Source: Taxawa tesnikishii (nom. ined.) (taxonomy: Eukaryota; Ascomycota; Dothideomycetes; Dothideales). From it: a stretch of 64,000 nucleotides of DNA. A program made the translations under genes and the position numbers. Positions 57,601 to 64,000 of the stretch are shown in pieces. The notes beneath the pieces are model-generated. The model was given only the letters and a program-made list of their open reading frames with translations. It did not search any database and was not told the origin of the DNA. The number at the start of each line of letters is the position of its first letter. Position 1 is the stretch's first letter. Location of the stretch: the NCBI GenBank assembly GCA_030247885.1, contig JAPDRO010000001.1, forward strand, positions 868,001 to 932,000. The letters are read 5' to 3'.

Positions 57601-59600
57601 TACCTGCCGTGATTCCTCTTGCCACGGTTAGTTCCTTCAACATTAGCATCGCTACCTCCAACAGTGATTGCATACGTACGCATTTGTAACGAGATTTATA
57701 CGCCCAAGCACTCTAGTCCCGTTGTCATCTGTCTCTTGATACAGACTGTTTAACGACTCACGTCCCCGGGCTCCAGCAGCCGCTTGAGATTATTGAGCGA
57801 AAAGGTGTGCAGGGCACCTTTCTCGTCATGCTGTGATCAGGCGCTGTAAGATCTCGGATGCGCCATTTCGTGCGTGAGGTCGTTTGCTCCGTCATGCAGC
57901 TCTGAGCCTCCACTTGGTGGGATTGCTCACGAAGACACATTGGCAGGTGGGAGGGAGAGCCGGATTGCTACGAGACTTCATGTCATTGACAACACTTGTC
58001 ACACTGGTATACTGCGATCTTCATCCGCAATGGGAGGGCAAGACAGTCCAATAGGGGAAGACCTATGTCAGATGCTGGGCGTTCCGGTGCATTGCCACAT
58101 TCTGATGAATCGCTGGCTTACGAACAAATGTACAATCCATCATGTTACGAAATGATCCGGACGAGATCGGACTCTTTCATCGATGACCCCTAGATGCTCC
58201 GCAGCGATCATCCTCCATTTCAACATTCGATCTCATAACATCTTCCCGTGTCACTGTTACCCGTGAGATCGGATTATCAGCCAAGCCTCCTTCGCCACCT
58301 TTACAAACCGAGGTTGCTGGTACTCAGTAACCCTGAGAGTCTTCAATTGTCGTTTCGTTAGGCTTGGCCGCCGATTGTCTGGTTTGGTCCAGATCCCGGA
58401 AATCACCTGCCTTATTAGGCCAAACCTTCTGTACCACAAACGATGGCGTTGTTACTTGTATTTTGTAACGACAATCCAAATGCTCTTATCGCTTGGTCTT
58501 TGACGAGATCTTCAATACTTCATTGATCAGTACAGGATGTCGTCCGGAGAACTGCGGAAGCCCAGGAGTACGGTCAAGTTGGGAACTGAATGTTTTCGAT
58601 CCGATGCTTATGCGTGCTTCGCCTCTGGGTCTCGTCGCTTGTGCGTGCTTCGCCTCCGGGTCTCGTCGCTTGGCTACACGAGGCTCGCAGTGAACGCTGT
58701 AATTGGCGTTGTATGAAACCGTATGCATTCTCATCGCGCAATGGGTGCCATATGCCCCAGTCATTTTGCCAACGACAACGAGAAGGTTGCGCATCGGCCT
58801 CGTGCACCGGAGTGTGATTGCTGGATTAGGAGAAAGGTTTCAACGGGTCGGTCAGTTGTGACACAACACAAACAGCCTTACCAGACTAAAAGTGTCTCCT
58901 TTTGGTTTCAGCCTCGGTATATAAACATTTCCTGGTCTTTTCATTGCTTTATTTCAGGCCAAGCCGGCCTTCGCAACGTCTATGCAGTCAATAGATGCCA
59001 GCCGAAAGCATCATTTCCCGGTCATGCCAAGGGCAGTCCGTGAGGAGAAACACTGTCCGGCGGTGCTGAACTCGCTTGCTAAGCCGCTTGCTGAGATATC
59101 TGCAGCAAGAGTTACTTGGCGCTGGCCAGACTCTCGGCCCATGAACTCAATCTTCAACGTTGTCCAATCGATATGGGTACCATCATGATACGAAGCCACG
59201 TGCCAAGGCCACTAGAGGGGCCCCAGGTTTCGTTTACCCCAGCAAGTCCTCCCGCCTGGGGTTGGATCCACATGGCCATCCGACACACCCCAGCAAGAGG
59301 CAACAACTGCTATGGCGATTTTCGTGACCGAGGCTCCCAAACGGGTGGTTCCAGCCTGGATAGACTCCGGCATCTCCGCTATCAGTTTTCGGATGGTGTG
59401 GCCTCACCAGTAGGTGGCTCCACACAAGCATGGGGTGCGTTGACCTGGCAAGATATATATTCACTCTTCCCCACGAGGGAGCGCCTGCTACTCAAACAGT
59501 TTCTCAACCCACAGCCTACCAGAGCTTGTCTCTTACCCTTCGTTATCCGATCGGAGTTCATTGCCCCGTCCTTCATTCGCTACTTTCTAACAAACAAGAC
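57601..59600. other. Intergenic, no gene seen
   Basis: Region between the CreA-like relic and the MFS gene. Holds a 30-nt tandem duplication at 58611-58671. A TATATATTC string at 59453 lies about 150 nt before the MFS start codon. Confidence 0.5.
58611..58671. repeat. Tandem duplication, 31-nt period
   Basis: Two copies of a 30-nt unit beginning TGCGTGCTTCGCCTC and ending GTCTCGTCGCTT, at 58611-58640 and 58642-58671, differing at one base (CTCTGGG against CTCCGGG), separated by one G. Confidence 0.9.
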
Positions 59601-61399
59601 ATGGATTCCCACGAGATCAAAGAGGACACCAAGGCCGATTTCCTCGAGCGTGTAAAGTCTGCCGACTCTGATGCCATCAACGATGCCCGTATCGAACGTT
59701 TCACCCCAGAAGAACGGAAGAAAATCATGAGGCGCATCGACAGACGGCTTGTGTTGACCTTGGGTTTTCTCTACTGTGTGAGCTTGATGGACCGTACAAA
59801 CACCGGTATCGCTGTTGTTGCTGGAATGGGTACGGACCTCGTCCTGATCGGCGAGCGTTACTCCATCATCGTCCTGGTCTTCTTCATCACATACGTCCTG
59901 TTGCAGCCCCCAGCTACCGTCATTCTGCGTAAGATTGGGCCGCGAGCATTCCTTCCAACCATCACCATTCTGTGGGGCGGAACCATGATCGGCATGGCTT
60001 TCGTCAAGCACTGGACCCAGATGATCCCTCTTCGGTTGCTCCTCGGAGTGTTCGAGGCTGGCTTCTTCCCAGGCTGCGCGTATCTTCTCAGGTTGGTATC
60101 GGATATCGTCCTGGGCTTGTTCTTCGGCTGACTCGAAGGATAGTTGCTGGTACCCACGATACGAGCTGCAGAAACGTAATGCGGTCTTCTATCTTATAGG
60201 TTCAATGGCATCTGCCTTTTCCGGAATTCTTGCCTACGGCTTCAGCCAGATGTCAGGTCTCGGCTCCGGTGACGGCCTCGGTGCGCATTACGGTCCAACC
60301 AAACTCAATCCAACTGCTCCCAGCGGCATCAGGCCGGGTATCTCCGGCTGGAGGTGGATTTTGTAAGTCAACTTACATGTCCACTGTAAGATAACGACTG
60401 ACGACATGGATTAGCATCATGCAAGGCCTTATCACCTGTCTCATCGGTCTAGCAGCCTATGTTTTGATTGTTGATTTCCCGTAAGTCATCATCGATATTG
60501 GGAAAATGGAGAAGTGTTGCTGACGCCGAGATAGAGAGCTTTCCACCAAGTCCTTCGGCCTGAAGTTCTTGAACGAGGAGGAGGCAGCGTTCATCGTTGC
60601 GAAAATCGAGAAAGACAGACATGACGCGATCCCTGAAGAGTAAGTGGCATCTTTTATGTTTTTCGGCTACTGCTTACCATTGTTGTAGCTTCAAGATCGG
60701 CAAGTACCTCAAGAACGCTCTTGACCTCAAGGTTTGGGGCTTTGCGGCGTTGTTCGGCCTGACGACCACCTGCACGTATGCCATCGCATACTTCCTTCCC
60801 ATCATCCTTCAGGCGGGCATGGGCTTCAGTACTGCTGCTGCGCAATGCCTCATCGCGCCTCCCTATGTCCTCGCCGCCATCGTCATGTTCACAATTGCGT
60901 GGTACGGAGACAAGTGGCACATTCGGTCTCCTTTCATCATTTTCAACGGCTGCCTGTGTCTTCTTGGTAAGTCATGCTTCTTCGCCCGTACATGAGTTTC
61001 CACGCACTAACCAACAACCCAGGCCTTGCCCTTCTCGGTTTCGTGGAAAACGTCGGCTGCCGCTACTTTGGCGTTTTCCTTGCCACAACCGCATGTAATG
61101 CCAACATCCCCTGTGTTCTGACCTGGCAAGCAAACAACATCCGTGGCCAGTGGAAGCGTGCCCTGTGCTCTGCTACTCTCGTTGGAGCTGGCGGCATTGG
61201 CGGTATCATCGGAGGCACCGTCTTCAGGGACCAGGACAAGCCCGGCTACCGCCCTGGAATCTATGCGACTATGATTGCCAGCGCTCTGATCGTCGTCATC
61301 ACCTTGGCGCTTGATCTGAAGTTTATGCGGGCCAACAAGCGGGCCGCAGCTGGCGGCAAGGTCATTGAAGGTCTGAAGGGATTCAGGTACACTCTGTAG
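59601..61399 (+). CDS. MFS transporter, anion:cation symporter family (allantoate/nicotinate permease type)
   Basis: Plasma-membrane proton symporter of the Dal5/Tna1-like group; the substrate, probably an organic acid or vitamin anion, is not readable from sequence. Six exons: 59601-60091, 60144-60362, 60415-60480, 60535-60639, 60689-60966, 61023-61399; introns 49-56 nt; 511 residues. Seen: cytosolic N-terminus with [28 protein letters not shown] (TM1 and the DRTN motif), loop 2-3 [50 protein letters not shown] (ACS-family signature), GWRWIFIMQGLIT, and in the second half [25 protein letters not shown] and [14 protein letters not shown]. About 12 hydrophobic segments. Frame and joins are intact. 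Confidence 0.92.
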
Positions 61400-62019
61400 A
61401 GCACCATAGTCTGATAATGCATGTCGTTCGTTCTTTCTCCGCAAACTGAAGTGCTTTCATTGTTCCAACACTGAAAGTGCGGCCTAGCTTTTGAAATACT
61501 GTGGTAGCTTTACGTCTGATTAATGATCAAATTCAAAGGCGATTTGGCCTTTTCATATGGCGCTCCATGGGCCGAGGGAGGTTCCGCAGCCCCTCCATCA
61601 AGTTATCGTTACATACCCGCACTTGTGCTACGTCCCATGCCTCTGCTTACACTCCCTTGTTACGAGAAGCGCCACTTTTGCGAGACGCCTGCGCTGCATC
61701 CAGCAGGGTCCATTTCAAGCAGCATGCCGCTAGGCCGGATGTCCATACATAGTAGAGGGTGGAAAGGATGAAGTCGGAACCGTTGGTGGAGATCTCCGCA
61801 GGCGTAATCGGGTGGAGAAGAGACGCGCGGGAAGTCACATACCGAATCTGGACCTCTTAATTACTCACACTCACTCGCACACCGTTGTGACTCTCCAGCT
61901 GTCATGTTCACGGTTGTTGCCATTGTTCCGTACGAACTGTGACTACCTGTTACTCTACTAACTGTACATACCTTAAGTCTTTCCGCGAAGTCCGCGCACC
62001 TCCTCCTCAAAGCCTCATC
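61400..62019. other. Intergenic, promoter of MCT1
   Basis: 620 nt between MFS gene and MCT1, both on plus. An in-frame, non-ATG open frame precedes the MCT1 ATG but has no start codon. Nothing else seen. Confidence 0.5.
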
Positions 62020-63273
62020 ATGGACAGCTCCTACAAACGCCTCACCACAACTCTCTTCCGATTGGGTGCTAGCCAGGAGATAGTCCTTCCTCGGACGCTT
62101 CTAACTTCCGTCAGGCGCGGCAAGTATGGCCGCCGCTGGGCCTCATCCGCAGCAGCAAAGAAGCGACCACGAACTGCCCTTTTCTTCCCAGGCCAAGGCG
62201 TACAACGCGTAGGCATGACCGAAGACTGGCTATCTGCCTTTCCCCGAACCGTCAAGCCAATCCTCGATGAGATTGACGACACCCTTCAACTCCCACTCAG
62301 TAAGATCATTGCAGAGGGCCCGAGCTCGACCCTTACGGCGACCGAGAACGCGCAGCCGGCGATCATGGCGACGAGCATCCTGATATTACGCGTCCTGGAG
62401 CAGGAGTTCGGGTTCAAGACTACGGAACGAGTGGACGTGACGCTGGGACATTCCCTGGGTGAATTCGCGGCCCTAGTCGCGGGAGGCTACCTGCGCTGGC
62501 ACGACGCTCTCACAATGGTTCGCAAGCGTGCCGAAGTGATGGCGCGCATCTCGAAAGAGGCTTCCGAGCAATCAGGTGGTGAGGTGGGGATGGTAGCTGT
62601 GATTTGCGAGGTCGGCGACCGGGACCGGATGATCAGTGAGATACACGAATTTCTGGGTCATGGATCTCCCGGCCACAAGTCCGACAGTGGTCAAGACAGC
62701 GACCTACCCAGTGTAGAGCAAGTTCTCATTGCGAACATCAACAGCAAGAATCAGATCGTCTTGAGCGGGAATATCGAGAGGATCAAGACGCTGTTGACAC
62801 ATTTGGCGCAGTTTGGCGGGCACGATCCCCGGGCTGTAAGGCTCAAGGCAGACAGTCCATTTCACAGTCCCTTGATGCGGCCAGCTGCAGAGGTGATGGC
62901 ACAGATACTGGATCGTCCTAGTCAGGTCGCCAAGGACGAAGACGTGGTTACCTTCCCAGGTCTCATGCCGTGTATAAGCAATGTCAGCGCAAGACCTTTT
63001 GAGAGCAGAGCGCAGCTGAAGGACCTGCTCGCGCGGTCTTGCGTTGAAACCGTGCTGTGGCACAGCAGTATACAATATTTGCACCAGGAAGAAAAGGTCA
63101 GACGATGGATCGGAATCGGACCGGGGAAGGTGGGCAGGAATCTTGTGGGCAAAGAGGTCGGCATGAAGGGCGCTGTAAAGGGTGGAGGTGTCTGGGGAAT
63201 TTCGCATCCGAAGGAAGTTGAAGACTTTCTCAAGGCATTGAACGAGACGGAGAACATCGAAGAAGACGAGTGA
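62020..63273 (+). CDS. MCT1: Mitochondrial malonyl-CoA:ACP transacylase (FabD type)
   Basis: Transfers malonyl from CoA to acyl-carrier protein in mitochondrial type II fatty-acid synthesis, which supplies lipoic acid precursor. Single exon, 417 residues. Seen: basic presequence (residues 1-48, including RTLLTSVRRGKYGRRWASS), TALFFPGQGVQRVGM, the substrate-binding TENAQPAIMATSI, the nucleophile elbow GHSLGEFAALVA, RKRAEVMARI with the conserved arginine, VLIANINSKNQIVLSG, the second catalytic histidine in DSPFHSPLM, and the C-terminal GIGPGKVGRNL. The start at 62020 is the first ATG that gives a presequence. An insertion of about 20 polar residues (GHKSDSGQDSDLPS) sits between the two halves of the ferredoxin-like subdomain. 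Confidence 0.95.
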   Translation: MDSSYKRLTTTLFRLGASQEIVLPRTLLTSVRRGKYGRRWASSAAAKKRPRTALFFPGQGVQRVGMTEDWLSAFPRTVKPILDEIDDTLQLPLSKIIAEGPSSTLTATENAQPAIMATSILILRVLEQEFGFKTTERVDVTLGHSLGEFAALVAGGYLRWHDALTMVRKRAEVMARISKEASEQSGGEVGMVAVICEVGDRDRMISEIHEFLGHGSPGHKSDSGQDSDLPSVEQVLIANINSKNQIVLSGNIERIKTLLTHLAQFGGHDPRAVRLKADSPFHSPLMRPAAEVMAQILDRPSQVAKDEDVVTFPGLMPCISNVSARPFESRAQLKDLLARSCVETVLWHSSIQYLHQEEKVRRWIGIGPGKVGRNLVGKEVGMKGAVKGGGVWGISHPKEVEDFLKALNETENIEEDE

Positions 63274-63468
63274 CGAGGTCAGAATGGATGCGAAAGCAGG
63301 ACTGTTCACCTTTCCCTTCATGGAAGATAACCCTCAAACCGTTCACGTTTGCAACTGTCCCTGGTCAAACGTACAAGCTGGGTTCGGCTACACTTTGGTA
63401 GCGCCGAAAGAGTATAAGCTGTCGACTTTGCAGATTGCTTCAACAGCAGCTGACCAATCAGCTTTCAT
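63274..63468. other. Spacer between MCT1 and the tRNA-Leu-like gene
   Basis: 195 nt holding the MCT1 3' UTR and the 5' flank of the tRNA-like gene. No further signal. Confidence 0.5.
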
Positions 63469-63669
63469 GACGAGATGGCCGTAAGTTCACCTTACCACTT
63501 GCATTCTCAGTCATATCCTTACAAACCATCCAGGAGCGGTCCAAGGCGCTGTCTCAAGGTGTCCCGATTTTGAAACCGACAGTCCGAGAGGGGAAGCCAA
63601 GCTGACGTTCGAACTCACATCAAGTTCTAACGTTCTCAACAGGCGTGGGTTCGAATCACACTCTCCTCA
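63469..63669 (+). tRNA. tRNA-Leu(CAA)-like gene with intron-like insert in the D arm
   Basis: 5' acceptor GACGAGA (63469-63475) pairs 6 of 7 with TCTCCTC (63662-63668), discriminator A 63669, and TTTT at 63677-63680 ends Pol III transcription. TGGCC (63476-63480) is followed by a 53-nt insert (63481-63533), then GAGCGGTCCAAGGCG; without the insert this is a perfect tRNA-Leu D arm and A box. Anticodon stem CTGTC (63549-63553) pairs with GACAG (63578-63582), flanking CAAG and a short segment containing TTTTGA that can pair with the anticodon, as in normal Leu(CAA) introns at 37/38. The anticodon loop is one base short. The B box is GGTTCGAATC (63648-63657), T stem with one mismatch. About 50-60 extra nucleotides lie between the anticodon arm and T arm. 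Functional gene or relic is undecided. Confidence 0.65.
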
Positions 63670-63676
63670 ACATCTC

Positions 63677-63680
63677 TTTT
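63677..63680 (+). terminator. Pol III T-run terminator
   Basis: TTTT eight nucleotides after the discriminator base of the tRNA-Leu-like gene, the usual distance for a Pol III terminator. Confidence 0.6.
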
Positions 63681-64000
63681 ATTGTGTGTCTCCTCATACA
63701 ACAGCTTCCTTTATGGATATTTTGCACTTTCATATGATTCCAATCTCCGTAACACATGACAACCAACGCAAAGAAACGCCTGCACCGGCGTTGACTAGCC
63801 TATCATCCGACCTGTATGGTCTCCATTGGTTAGGGTACGTGCTTGTGCCCTTCATCTTTCGCGTTCCATGTTAACAAAGGAACAGATTCCTCACTTTCAT
63901 AGCTCTTCCTGATCCGAAGCGGCCGGCGTCCAATTACCCACCACGGAAATCGATTTTTCCTTTTCTGGACTAGGTGTTATGAAGTGTTTCTACGGTGGAA
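63681..64000. other. Window end, no gene seen
   Basis: 320 nt after the tRNA-like gene; no supported feature. Confidence 0.5.

Overview
The window is nuclear DNA of a filamentous ascomycete. Genes are spaced 1-3 kb apart and split by short GT-AG introns (mostly 47-80 nt, with CTAAC or CTGAC branch sites). Both strands are used with no operons. The gene set (WOPR regulator, Zn2Cys6 factor, STE3 pheromone receptor, Hsf1, TOS1 wall protein, GH78 enzyme) is typical of Pezizomycotina. A Dothideomycete, perhaps of the Mycosphaerellales/Capnodiales group, is my inference from protein flavour and not proven.

Layout. 0-6.5 kb: an S28 serine peptidase (5' end outside the window), a Zn2Cys6 transcription factor and cardiolipin synthase. 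8.3-15.7 kb: a WOPR-family master regulator followed by about 6.2 kb with no recognisable gene, probably its leader and promoter. 15.7-32 kb: an almost uninterrupted run of minus-strand housekeeping genes: nuclear cap-binding subunit CBP80, GSK-3 kinase, the SUN-like ER protein Slp1, a Sat4/Hal4-type kinase and mitochondrial single-strand binding protein Rim1, then a small mitochondrial-looking repeat protein at 32.5-33.0 kb. 34.7-42.6 kb: STE3-type receptor, HSL-type hydrolase, splicing factor Cwc2 and a secreted GH78-like enzyme. 43.7-55 kb: an RRM/R3H protein (Pin4/Cip2-like), a short SRR1-like gene, heat-shock factor Hsf1 and TOS1-like wall protein. 55-59.6 kb: gene-poor DNA with a decayed CreA-like zinc-finger pseudogene. 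59.6-63.7 kb: an MFS transporter, mitochondrial malonyl-CoA:ACP transacylase and a tRNA-Leu-like gene.

The most unusual feature is the tRNA-Leu(CAA)-like gene at 63469-63669. Its D arm is split by a 53-nt insert that has GTAAGT at its start, CTTAC near its end and CAG at its end, like a spliceosomal intron. Removing it restores a textbook tRNA-Leu A box, and a TTTT Pol III terminator follows the gene.

A second pattern needs care. Five otherwise intact genes (S28 peptidase, CBP80, Slp1, GH78, Hsf1) carry seven breaks in all, and every one is repaired by adding a single base to a homopolymer run. With that base added each exon sum becomes a multiple of three. Assembly indels are the simplest explanation, so these genes should not be read as pseudogenes without raw-read support.
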